From: Albifimbria verrucaria
Taxonomy: Eukaryota > Ascomycota > Sordariomycetes > Hypocreales > Stachybotryaceae
Direction of reading: 5' to 3'
Assembly (NCBI GenBank): GCA_020081605.1
Contig: JAHREC010000011.1
Coordinates: forward strand, 620,001-684,000
Length of the DNA: 64,000 nucleotides
The notes under the pieces were generated by a model, which saw only the letters and a list, made by a program, of their open reading frames with translations, made no database searches and had not been told where the DNA came from. Positions 26,038-38,428 of this stretch are shown here, piece by piece (positions within the stretch are counted from its first letter, which is position 1; the number at the start of each line of letters is the position of its first letter). Made by a program: the position numbers and the translations under genes.

Positions 26038-26999
26038 CTACATGTCCATCTTTTTGCCCGAAAACAGACTGATCATCTCTACAATGCTGGTGTGAATGCT
26101 AATGGGAAGTCCTAGGCTCGTAATCTTTTCCCAAATGGTTCGTCCAAACCAAGGACATGCGCTCGTTGACCTGCAGTATCGAATGTAAATTGCAGACTTT
26201 TGCCTCTTATCGGTTTCAAGTGAGATAAACCCCGCAAGACCGGCAAATCGCTCCTGAAGCCTAAGGGCATAAATTCTTGGAAACAACCTTGTCCTGATAA
26301 GCAGCTAACGGGAGCTATTGATGATCTGATGTAGCTAGTTCGGCTCCATCGGCATATCCAAGGGTCCATGGACTGATTAGGCAACTCATCAAGGATTATC
26401 TTCTTCACGGTACTTGCCGTGGCGTGAAATCGAACAACGCACGCCTATCAGATAGGTGCAGGACACAGGTTTCAGTTGTAGCATATCTCGGGCCACCCGT
26501 ATGCAAATAAGAGGTGAGGATTCACCTGCCGGGTTGATGGATCCTCCTGCTTGAACCAAGAAAATATGAATCCAACATAGTCTAGTCCCATGCAATGGTA
26601 ACCCTGAGAACGGCGAACCAACGACATTTAAGGTCGTAAGATGCTGGCAGGCAGATGCCGCTCAGCTTAGTCAACACCATGAGGAAGCGAATCCACGAAT
26701 AGCATTGGAGCGTGGAACCTGCACGCTCTCAAAAGTTCTCCTCACCAATGCACGATCGGTCAAGCTGAATGAATGGTGGATTGAATGGCTTACGTGGCCA
26801 CATCGCCAATGATGGAGCTGAATGCGCAATGATGCTCTATACACTTGGCGACGTTGACAATCAATAGCTTTCTGAGTCTAGAGGCCAGAGCTTTGAGGTA
26901 TTTGAATCGCGCCACATCTGGATAGTCTGTTTCAAAAGCCGAATATTGCATGGCCAGGTACCGGAGCGATCCAGGCCGTGTCGAAATCCTCTCAGCCAT
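26038..26999 (-). CDS. Unrecognised multi-exon protein
   Basis: Family unknown. The minus strand holds a chain of coding-like segments: a start exon from ATG 26999 (opening MAERISTRP) to about 26791, where GTAAGC follows; a short segment with VQVPRSNAIRGF; a segment containing MGLDYVGFIFSWF around 26590; a segment with LDELPNQSMDPW around 26380; and a last exon from about 26300 to the TAG at 26038. Exact splice sites are uncertain, and undercalled bases may add to the breaks. Amino-acid use (W, Y, F, few low-complexity runs) favours real protein. It lies tail to tail with the NACHT-ankyrin gene, 79 bp apart. Confidence 0.42.
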
Positions 27000-28035
27000 T
27001 TCAGCTTGGACCCACCGGTATTATAGCCCAGGGACCACAATCTGGACGTTAATGATCCTAGTTACGGTTTTGTAAATAATCACTTATTCATATGCAGGTC
27101 AGCAAGTGTGGAAAGGCGTGAATGTAGCCGCCCTTGGCCTGCCTGACATGCCTAGTCAATCGGTTACTCCTCACCCGTGGATCGGTGGACCCAGATCATA
27201 TTCCCTTGACTCCACGGTCTCCAGTAGAGCCTTCACTACGAAAGCTGTGGCAAATCAAATTTAACTGTGCAGATGCTGCACACTCCCCAAGATGTAACCT
27301 AGTAGGCAAGGACTTGACGCAAGACCAAGTCTGGATCGAGTAATTGCTTCACCACACCCTCGCAGGGGTCAAATCTTTGATTGCCAAGATCCAATCACTC
27401 GTAACGTGTAGGATCCGAGAGACGCTAGCGGTGGTGAGCAGGTATGCGTATTTTCTACACCCCAGCAAATAGCCTGATACTGCATCATGGGGGTCAAAAC
27501 CTTGGAACTGTCAATTGAGCCTCGCAACTAAGCCGCATGCAGGCAATAATTACTTACGAAAATCATGCCTGGATTCAGAGGGTAGCCAAGAAGAATCGAT
27601 CATAAGCGAGCTTGGCGTACGTTCGTTGTTCCGATTGAATTGGTAAAATCTGGTAGGTTCTCAACTGTCACAGAAAAGCAAAATTCAACTGCTATTGCAT
27701 GTTCCATTCCGCTGAATTTCCAGGCAGATCAGTATGTTTCAAGGCTGATTTATATTTGTGAGTTTGAGCGTTTGTGTACGACTTACAGGAAAGTACTAGG
27801 AATGAAATTCAAACTGTGTAATCAAAGGAGCTAAATTTATGTTCACAAAGATAGAAAAGTTATCGTAGAGCTAGTTAAATGATATTCTCGAGTGTATTGT
27901 GTTTCATCTCTAAAGCTACCTAGTCTCCGAGAACTACGAATGTCTAATGGTGTATCGCTCTAATCATCAGTTTTAGTCATCTGAGTCTCCTCGAATGTTG
28001 TAATCCCAAACCATGTCATTCATGGCTATGCTAGT
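27000..28035. other. Intergenic region, no supported gene
   Basis: Lies between the start of the unknown minus-strand gene and the 3' end of the polyketide synthase gene. Only short ORFs without motifs are seen. Confidence 0.45.
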
Positions 28036-31000
28036 TCATTTCGCCAATGCTTCATCCAGGATACTTGTAGCCAGCAGGTCAATGCTTGTGCGTGCGTCCA
28101 TCAAGTCCAACATGCTGATGTGCTTCCTAAAAGCCACATGAAGCCAGTTACGGAACTCGGCTGCTAACAGGCTGTCAATACCGTGATCCGCGACTGTGTT
28201 GGCCGGATTGACATCTGCCTTGTCCATGAACAGCATGCCTGCAACAGATGTTACTATAGCATCTGTAACAAACTCCCGAGCCGCCTTGCGTTCTTCAACT
28301 GCAGCACCATCACTACCTAGATCGCGAATCTTCTTGATCGCCATGTCGAATTGACCTCTCATCTGAGCTGCTGCTGACTTGCCCTCAGTGCTTGCGGCAT
28401 CATGAGCCGATGCTGAATTGCCATCAGAGTAGTGTCTGCCAGCCTGGTCTAGTGCTTGTATAATCAACGAGACTCGAGGATCACTGTACCATCGTGGCAG
28501 GACCTGGATCCTGCTGCGTTACTGCCTTCACTACGCTTCAGTGCAGCCAACGCAGCAGGATCAAGAGCAGTAAACAAATTGGCCTCGGAGAGGGATCATC
28601 AACCCTTCCCAACCATTGACTCGTGGCAGGTGCATGCGCATGCGCTGTGCTACCGAGAATTGCGGGCTCTAAAAGTCGGAGAAACTGGTTACCTGTGATG
28701 GGCAGCGCTTTAGCGCGAGCAATCATGTTGACGGTGACGGGGTCGTGGATCAAGTTGCCCACGTCACTGATGAAGCCCATGCACAGAGTTGAGGCAGGAA
28801 GACCTTGGGCTCGTCGGTATCGTGCAAAGTAGTCCAAGAAATTGTTCGCTCCCGTGTAGGTGCTCTGTGTTGGGAACGCGTAAATTGTTCCAATCGACGA
28901 CGTCATGACGAAGAAATCCAGGGGCAGCGATAGTGTTGCTTCATGTAGATTTTTGGTGCCCGATATCTTGGCTGCCATACCCTCGTTCCATTTATCCAGC
29001 GTCATCTTGTCAAACGATATATCTTGATAATCGACAGCGTAGTGTATTACTCCACGTACTGCACGGTCCTCGGCGGCTGCTTTGACAGTCTGCAAAGTCT
29101 GTTTCCGGTTGCTGACATCGCAGGCGGTGACAGTAATACGGATATCGCGGGTGGCTAGTTCCTTTATCAAGGCCTGGCCCTCTGCGTTTACTGTCTTTTC
29201 ACCACCTCGTGACAAGACCAACACGTCACGAGCTCCTCGCTCCGACATCCATCGGACTATCGCCCGCCCGAGGCCGCTCAAGCCTCCGACCAAGACGTAT
29301 CGCGCCTCTGGGTCGAACTGTGCGGGCACGACGGCTGTTCGTTGCATCCTCACTTTTGAATCTGGATTCTGATAGTTGAGCACAAGCTTTCCGATGTGCG
29401 TACCCTTGGCAAAGCGGAGTAGAACTTGGTCGAGCTGGGAAACATCCGAGACGGTATATGCCTTGATGGGACCAATGCGCCCAGCCCTATAATGCTCATC
29501 GACAGCTTTCATTAACTCACCACCAAATGCAACGTCACGGTCAACCACCAAGCCCAAGTCGAACGAAGTAAAGCCCGCACTCTTCTGGAATAACTCTAGA
29601 GCGATGGACTTGGAGCTGGTAACATCCATTCGTCCAACATCAATGAGATGGCCCAGCGGAGCCAGGGCCTTGAGGGACTCATACAGCATATCGCCCTGGG
29701 CAGTGCTGAGTATCACATCGAATCCGTCGTTGCGTGTCGCCTTTATCATTCGTGGCACGTCCGAGGCATCACGCGATGAGAAGACGTTTTCAGGTGGAAC
29801 GTCCATCTCCTCGACCAAGTAACGAATCTTGTCCGGAGTACCGGCCGTTACAAAAACTTCTGCGCCTTTAGCTCGGGCAAGCTCTATGGCTGCAAGGCCC
29901 AGGCCGCCTGAGGCGGATTGGATCAGCACCTTTTGGCCCTTTCGCAGCCGCACAACGTGTTCAAAAGCGTACACTGCGGTCATGTAGACCAGCGGCATTG
30001 TGGCCATGACAACCGCGTCGTCGTTTTGATGTAGCTTCTGAGCTGTCACGGCTGGTACCCGAGTGAAGTTGCCAAAGTGGCCTTTGCCCATGCCATACAC
30101 GCGATCACCTATCTCGAGGTGCTTCACGCTGGAGCCCTTGGCCGACACAACACCGCAATACTCGGATGATAGATTGTGACCGTCAAAGCGGCCTGAACTC
30201 AGACCTAAATCCTTCCAGTTGAGTCCAACGGCATTGACTTTGACGTCGATCCAGTCGTGAGGCAGTGGTTGTAAAAGCTCCGTGTATGGACGAAAGTAGA
30301 GGGAAGTGAGGATGCCCGGGGTTGCAAATGCTGCACGGACAGGACCTTGATCAGACAGAAGCCTGTGCTCCATATCTTCGTCGTCGGCAGAGGGTGTTTT
30401 CACAGCTTCCGCATAGCCTTGAATGCCGTCGTCAGGCACAACACGGCTCACCCACAGGCATCCGTCCTGCCAGGCAAAGTCTCGGTTAACTTCGTTGCTT
30501 TCATCATCAGGACGATGCTGCAAAGCTTGCTCTTGGTCAGCCAAGCAGCTTGCCAGGTTCTTCAGTTCCCGCGGACCGACTTCAAAATGTTCTGCATCTA
30601 CATCAATAGACAGGAATTGGCCTGTCGGGTTCTCGGTTCCTAAGCCTCGAAGCAGACCAGCAACAAAGGCACCATCTGGATTACGACCCTTGACCATTCC
30701 ACAGGACGTGACCCAGACCATGCTGTCTGAATGGGAAGTTATGTGCTGGAATATGCTGAGGCGATTCTGATCTGCGTCTAGCAGCAGGTTTTCCCTGTCA
30801 AGGAATGCCACGACACGTGCAGATGCGCCTATGCTCTCTATGGCATTATCGATTGGACTAATTGTGACACGCGTGCCGCGACGCTCTAGCTCCGTTGCCA
30901 AGCCTTGTAGTAGCTTTGGAGGGCCAGAGGAACCATGTAGAAGAAATATGGTTGGCGTCTGGAGGTCAGCGTTACCGTTGGTCGCGCCATTTGATAGATC

Positions 31001-34000
31001 GTTTTGGTCCTTTGAGGTTGAAACCATCACCTTTGCGTAACCATGTCCCTCTGGGAAGTCACGTATGTTTAGGTCGATACCAGAAAATCCTGCTTGACGC
31101 AAGGCAGAATCCCAGTATTTATCATCACGAGGCAGGGTCGAGTTTGAGTTCAACTGTAAGTTGACCAGCGTTGCCCAGGTATTCTCATGAGCTTGTTCCA
31201 GCAGCACGATTTTACCACCAATCTTTAATAGTTGTTTTGCATTTTCCAACGATTGTTGAACATCTTGTGAGTTACGCAGATGGGCGAATAGAATGACATC
31301 GTATTTGTCATTTTGGGGACCTCTGCCAAGGGCTCTGTCACATCCAAGGTCGAATAGTGGATGTCTCGGCTCTCTGACATCAGTTCCCGGAGTGAGGCAA
31401 GAACATCTTTCGACTGAGACGCGAGTGTGTAGGATTGGTATCGCTTGATTCCATTTGGACCCACCAGTGTCTTCACTATGTCCCGAGTTGGACCGGACGC
31501 ATCAGTCTTCAATTCCAAGATGCGTTGAGCTGGGTTTGCATGACCGAGCAAATCGAATAGCTTTGCAATCTGCGCGTACACTCCTTGAAATAGTGATGAG
31601 CCTTTTGGGTTTGCTGATTCGATGGCAAGCACGGATTCGCTGTCTCTTTGATTCTCTTTACTTGACAGGCTGTTGTAAATCTGTTGAATGACTTTGGACT
31701 CTGCAACGTGGCTCGTGGCCTGAGATAGCTCCTCAATTTCCTTTTGGCGCTCGTTGACAGACAATCCTTGTGCGCTTTCCATTGACTTGGATCCACTGCT
31801 TGCCTGGGCCTTGATCCAATCAAGCAACTCCTTCGGTGTATCGATCTCGCGTCCATTATCCAAGATTTCTGACACCACCAATGCAGCCAACCTATCAATG
31901 CTCTGTAACAGCGGGATCTGAGAAATGCTTTCTTCAGTTGGGGGATAATAGTCTGAATCTGCTCATTATTTAGAGAGCGAATGTCTGGTCTCCAAACTAG
32001 TCTGGTGAACGGTGCGGAAAATGCCTTGGAGGCCCGGCTACCATCAACTTGCTGCTGCTCATTGTTTAGGCTAGTGAAGCGAAGATTCTCCACCTCGAGA
32101 GCAACATTGCCCGACTTGTCAAACATTTGCAGCTGTGAATAAGCTCCCTGAGACCACGCAATTCACCACGTCCACATGCGGTAGCCCATTCATCTTTGGG
32201 GTCATGGTGGGCCTTCTTCAGACGCATTCGTGACATGTGAATGGGAAGCTGAACTGACGCAAGCTCGGATTGTCCTCCGTTGCATGCGATAAGCCCAAGG
32301 CGAATCACAAGATCGAAAGAGGCTGGATGCAAAGGATAATACGATTCGCCACCGGGAAAGAGGTCTTTTGTCGTCTTCAGCGCAATTTGTGCTGATGTCA
32401 AGTTTTTGGATGGATCAGCGCGCAGATCCGAGTAGCCTTGGAACGAGGGGCCGAACTGAAGACCAAGGTCGGCAAATCTCGTATACCATGCTTGTGGCTC
32501 AACAGGTCGTGCATCCATTGTTAGGTCTATTGGAGCGGGAGGCTCGAACTCGGAGACTTCAACCCTGACGAACCCACTGCAGTGCTCTGTCCATTGGTCC
32601 GTGTCGCGGACGATCGATGAGACGGAGAAACTGCCCCAACCCGGTGCCTTGGCTGTTGCCGTGTCCTCGAATTCCATGCTGACAACAATTTCAATACCAT
32701 GGTGGTCTTCAGGAATAACCAATGTCTTCTTGATGGCTACGTTGCGCAGCGCATAACCCACAACAGGAAGCGCATCTGGAAAGTCGTTGTAGGCTTGCTC
32801 AGCAGCTACAGTGGACATTATAATGTGCGCCGCACCCGGAAATAGAACATCTGAAAATGTCAGCTTACGAACGGAAAGGAGGATTTGTACATACGTGGTG
32901 GCACTCGATGATCATCTAGCCATGGGATGTCCTTGATACGGATGAGGTTTCGCCACTGCGGGCGCAGCCTTGTTGTTCCACGACTCTAGACCCCAGAAGA
33001 TCATGATGAGGTGTCTTGCGGAGACGATACTCCTTGCTGATACGGCTTTCGTGGTAGTTGATGGGACCATAGGTATACTGGTAAGGTGGAAGATCTACAG
33101 CCATGCACCCGTGGGCAAGCCCAGTCTTTTGAGACTCATCATCGACAGCATTTACCGCAACCAAGTTGACCTCGGCATTAATTCCGAACAGTGATCCGGC
33201 TAGGGCAAGCATTGTCTTCATGGCATCCTCTGACCTCTTAACGGTTGCGATGTGAGTCACGGTCTGACTAAGGCTCTGAGCAATCTGCCTCAGGGGACTC
33301 TTTAGGGCCGGATGGGGACCAATCTCAATGAACGCTCCAACCTTAAGGTCTTCCAGACTGAGTAGCTTTGCCACCGCCTCGGAGAATCGGACAGGGGACT
33401 CCAAGTTGGCCCTCCAGTACGATGCCATGTCTGTTTGTTCCGAGGCCGACTCCTCTGGCTGTACAGAAGATATCCATGGTACCGATGAAAACTTTTTGGT
33501 CTCTTCAAACACACCTTGGTCCTTGAGACGGGCAATTCCGGCTGACAGCTCTTCAGAATATCCAGATCCAAGAGGTAACATATGGTGTGAATGATAAGCC
33601 AGTCCACCAGTTTTGAGCAGGCGGTTAAAGACTCCTTCGTCGTTCAATCTTTCAGACAATTCTGTAACAGCATCCGCATCTCCAGATAATGTCATGCTCT
33701 CTGGAGAGTTAATGGCAGCAATTTTCACCTTGTCATTCAGGTCTACCAAATACTTGGCAGCCGTATCCGGTCCAAAACCCACTGCCAACATTGCGCCTTT
33801 CTGCTTGTTGTTGGAAACGTTTTGCCCTCGGAAGTAAGCCGCAGTTATAGCTTCAGCGGCAGAGATTGCGCCCGCTGCGTACGCTGCAGCCATTTCACCT
33901 GACGAGTGGCCGACTACAGCTGCAGGCCGGACGGACCACGACGCCAGCAGGTCTACCAGCCCAATCTGAAGACCCGTACACGCAGCTTGAGAGATTTCAG

Positions 34001-36002
34001 GTCGCTGTATGAAGCTATCTTCGCAATTGCCTCGGAGTACGTCGGAAAGTTTCCAGCTGGGTGGTTGTGGTAACTTGCTCAGAATACTGTCAAGAGATGC
34101 AAGAGAGTCTTGGAAAACTCGATATTCCATAAGCTCTGCACCCATGGCATGCCATTGAGCGCCTTGTCCAGTGAAGACAAATGCCACGTGAGACTGCTTG
34201 GATGGTGCTTTGAAGAAGGCTTGATCGACAAGGCCGCCATCTACACTTGTTTTATCGACGATTTGGAACGCTCTGCGTGCGAGGCGAGATCGTTTAGCCG
34301 CCAGAGTGTAGGCAACATCTGCCAGGGAGTGCTTTCCGAGGACATTCGTCAAAACCTCCATGTTGCTTTTGAGAGAGTTTTCGTTGTGCGCAGAGAAAGG
34401 CAGGACTACCATTCTGCGCGTATCGGCGTCCGCCCTGGATGCCATGGGTGGTGCAAGAGCTGATTTCTCTTGCAGTGCGGAAGGATTTGACTTCGAATCG
34501 GGCTCCTGAGAGGTTATACCTGGCTTGACGTAAAACGGAAAATGGTTCTCAACATGGTCAATAATGCAGTGTCCGTTTGTGCCACCAAAGCCAGCTGATG
34601 TGACACTCGCACGCTTCAATTTGTCCTTTGGCCATGGCACAACGTCGTTCACCACATGGACTTTGGCCTTTTCGAAATCGATTCGCGGGTTCAGTGTTTC
34701 TACTCCAAGACTAGGAGGAATCTGGCCCGCCTCCAGGGCAACAATAACCTTTAGGATTCCTGGAAGTGCCGCAGCTCCCTCCAAATGCCCCAGGTTGGTC
34801 TTGACAGATCCAATCAAAAGACGATCTTCCACGTCATTGGATCTTCCCGGAGAAAAACGTTGCCAGCAGCCGCGACTTCTATAGGGTCACCCACTCGGGT
34901 GCCCGTGCCGTGGCACTCCAGCAATGTTGTTTCTGACGGATTGAGGTTTCCAGCATTCTCGTATCTGACCAGTTAGTATTGTTCTTGAGCAAAGTCGTCG
35001 CTACTTACGCTTTTCGAATCACAGCCTCTTGGGCAGCGCCACTAGGCTTGGTGATGCCGCTTGTTCGACCATTTGCGTTGATAGCACTGCCCATGACCAA
35101 TGCTCGGATAGGTGAGCCGTCATTCATTGCTTGGGACGCCTTTTTAAGGAAGAGAGCAGCAAAGCCCTCGCCTCGGGCGTATCCATCTCCTCTTGCATCA
35201 AAGGTATGACTTCTCGATGAAGGAGAGAGTGCAGCCAACTTGCCCATGGCAATATGGCCGGTCGGGTCCATGATCCAGTTGGATCCGGCAACGATTGCAG
35301 TATCGCAATCCCCGTTGCGCATAGCTGTAATAGCCATGTGAAGGGCGTACATTCCTGACGTACAGGCGCTGTTTAATACGACGCTAGAGATGTTCAGCCT
35401 TGGAACCATCAACGAATCATCTTGCATACCTCGGCCCTGTTAGGTTGAAGATGTAATGCAGCCGATTGGCTAGCATGTTTGGAAACGATCCGGTTGCAGA
35501 GTACTTTCCTGCATAGTCACAATCGCGAACCTGCGTGACATAGTTATCAAACGATATGTCACCGACGAAAACGCCGGTACGCGAACCCGACATGCTCTCC
35601 CACGTTTCACCTGCATTTTCGAATGCCTCATACGTGATTTCGAGGAGTTTTCTCTGAGAGGCATCCATTGTCTCCGCCTCGATATCTGTGATGCCAAAAA
35701 AGCCGCGTCGAATAATCGCGGATCCTCTGTTAGAAGAAACCCTTCTTTGGCTGCTGTAGTACCTGGTCTATCCGGGTTGGGATGATAAAATCCCTTGGCT
35801 GAGAAGCGAGGCTCGGCAAATTCCTGATGTGCTGGCCGTTGATCCCTGAGAAACTCCCACAGACCGGGAATATCACGGACTCCCCGGGCATTCGACAGCC
35901 TGCCAGGTAAGCGCTTGTCGCTCAGAGCATACAAGGTTACTTACCCATGCCGACAATTGCAATGGGGTCATCCCCGCTTTCGCTATGTACCGAGTGTGGC
36001 AT
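28036..36002 (-). CDS. Highly reducing type I polyketide synthase (KS-AT-DH-cMeT-ER-KR-ACP)
   Basis: Iterative megasynthase that builds a reduced polyketide on its ACP. Five exons; introns at 35900-35944, 35384-35429, 34965-35008 and 32851-32894. KS (N-terminus): Cys in NSACTSG, His in ECHGTGT and NLGHLEG. AT near residue 650: GHSSGE, preceded by GQGAQW. DH near 980: DDHRVPPHVLFPGA. Methyltransferase near 1430: motif I is degenerate ([10 protein letters not shown]). ER near 1970: [16 protein letters not shown] near 2180: GGLSGLGR with YTGAN. ACP near 2550: HGIDSLL. No thioesterase follows, as usual for HR-PKSs, so release needs another enzyme or is direct. Nine -1 breaks (near 35884, 35698, 34855, 32961, 32147, 31924, 31314, 28593, 28508) sit mostly on homopolymers. 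With them the exons sum to exactly 2,598 residues. Confidence 0.93.
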
Positions 36003-38428
36003 GATCGCGAGCTGTGTTTGATGATTAATGGGTGAGATGGAGGAGAACAAACGGCCAGTCTACTACTCTGCGGGGAATATTGGAATGAAATGAGTTGATG
36101 CAGGAGATCGTCCTTTAGTCCTTCGCAACCGAGAATGGGCGTCTTTTATAGGACATCCATGGTTAAATCGTAGCAAGGATTGTCGAGTGAACCAACAGAC
36201 TTGGCTGTATCCACAACTTAGCAGCGGCTAACCGGCCACAAAAGGGCAGTTGCAAGCTGTCCCTGCATCCCTGCCGTTTCATGTATGCAAGCGGACCTTT
36301 TCGTCTACGACCCTAGGTGCAGCTCGTTTACAACGGTGAAACTGCAGCTACTTGGCGCCATTACTGAGGAGCTGACCGCAACATCGTCATGGACAAGTGG
36401 GCCCGGATGCGACGGACCGTCCCGCCCCGTTCGAATTCCGGAGCATACGGCAATGGATAACGGAAACCGGAGGCCCGGGTGACGTTGGTGAGTGAATACT
36501 TATAGGTGAGTTTACGAGAGTGACGTGAGATTTTGGGGATTATGGTGCGTTGCGGCTAAGTTCAAGGGCTTCCTTTGGCTCGTGACAACAACGACAGCGG
36601 CATGTTCAAACTCCATGCGCCCATTCCAGTTGGCACACCCATCTACATAGACGTTTTCGTACTTGGCAGCAGACTCAACCTGTCAATGACTCGATTTAGC
36701 AGCGTTAATTCTGTTTATGAATAGATGCATATCACATTTTCACTGCCCGGCTTCAAAATTGTTCCAGTAGAGCCTCATCAAATGACAATGCAATCTGGAT
36801 AGCCTATATATGCGTTGGCCAGTATAAATGCCATGGCCGATTTTTATCAGTTGCCCTCAAGCCCCAAAGTGTTGGAAATACTTGAGCCAGGTGAGATGTC
36901 GCTGAGCTTGTGATTGGATACGAGTTAGCTTGGGCCAGTTACCATTTTCGAGGTATGCATAAACCTGTCATATTTCGGCAAAATCGGCAGGCTTGGTTCA
37001 AATTCTCAATTGGTTGTGTTTATCCTCTGGCTTATTCTGACTCGTGTGTAGATTTCACACTAAGAAGCAGGCATGTAGTTTCGTATCTCGAGGTGGGCTC
37101 TTATTGGCTTTGGGCCCATTCTCGTATAGCATAGAGGCATACTTTTGGCAAGGTTGGCAGCACACTACATTGCCTTCAAGTTATCCTGAGAGCAGCTCCT
37201 CAGTTTCGTGTATGCACGGTGGGATTACATTGAAACCCCGCGATTCCCGATTAGCGTATGGTTTGATGCGGATGATAACAAAGCTGCAATCCAACATCTA
37301 TACATCACATTGAGGGGTGGTGACTTCCTGACAGGACATAAATCGTTCAGGTTAACACGGCCGTTATCATTTAATCTACAGCAAAAGACCCCTGAGTCAT
37401 GCAGGTGAGATTCTGCGATCACGCGCGCTGGTTGATTGCATGGTAGTTGCCTTGTTCAAGAGCGAATCTGGTGCTACATTTGAACCTTGTGTCTTAATGA
37501 TTCTCCACCAAGCCCAAAGAATGGACCCATGACTTGAGGGACATCAATTAAGAATATCTCAATAGTAGCTCAGTTTGAATGTTTTCACAAGGATGTATGC
37601 CTGGCTGGTAATATAACACTTCGATGCTTCGTCGAGTGACAGGCTTGGAACAACTACTAGATCAAACAATAACTACTCATGGGTGGCGATCATTAAGCCT
37701 TGTCGTGCTCATTCAATTCCTGAAACGGCGGTGAAGACAAAGCACATCAGACTGCAATGATTCGCAATCAATTCCTCCGACCATGAGCGCGGATTCACCT
37801 GTCATAGAAAGGTAAGCACCTATAGCGAACTTGATTGGTTTAATCTATCCGCGAGTTCAATGAATAGAATACTACCTACTTGATCCAAATGATATATACC
37901 TCTATTGGATTCACCCCTGTAATTAACTCATCACACTACATCGAGACCAATACGAGCTCAATCCTTCTCAACATGTCGAAATTCATCTCGCGGAGTATGC
38001 TGGGGTTCATGTGAGTTGGCCCAAAATATTCGGTTACACAACATAAACTCCGCAATATTGGAAGCGGTACCTCAAGCATCGTATCTAACCTAATATCTAA
38101 TATCCGGCTTAGTGAGAAACAACGATGCCTATTATGGAGGCATCACTCTTCTTGGTCCGCACCGTCAAGGATACGCGTGTGAACACTATGATAATGGTTC
38201 CTCCAGTTGCCGATCCACTGGGCTGAAAACAACTGCATTATTGTGGAGTTAACGGAAATAAAAGATCGAGATCAAGCAGTTGAGGACGGCCCTAAGCATC
38301 GGAGCTGCTTACCCGTCCATTCTCGGCCCGGTGTTGTCCGCTCACACTTTTGGTTCCTCCGTATGGGCAGCTCAGTGAAGTATTTCAACAAACGCCTGAT
38401 AATCCTCCGACATTCAGTATCGGCCAAA
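36003..38428. promoter_or_regulatory. Divergent intergenic region between PKS and P450
   Basis: The PKS (leftward) and the P450 (rightward) start on either side of this 2.4-kb space, so it probably holds both promoters. That suits co-regulation, although no specific binding site for the nearby Zn2Cys6 factor could be fixed by eye. A weak two-exon small ORF lies inside it at 37973-38252. Confidence 0.5.
37973..38252 (+). CDS. Candidate two-exon small ORF (57 residues)
   Basis: ATG at 37973 opens a 38-nt exon ending at a GTGAGT donor. An acceptor at 38116 restores phase and the frame stays open to TAA at 38250-38252, with a G, Y and H rich product that includes DAYYGGITLLGP. No indel is needed. 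Family unknown. It ends 176 bp before the P450 start, so it could also be part of an upstream leader or chance. Confidence 0.28.

Noticed and set aside
30347..30770. Plus-strand ORFs opposite the PKS
   Set aside because: They are antisense shadows of the ER region of the PKS and have biased composition.
28036..36002. PKS as a pseudogene or as several separate genes
   Set aside because: Domain order is complete, splice sites are intact, no extra stops occur, and nine added bases give an exact codon count.
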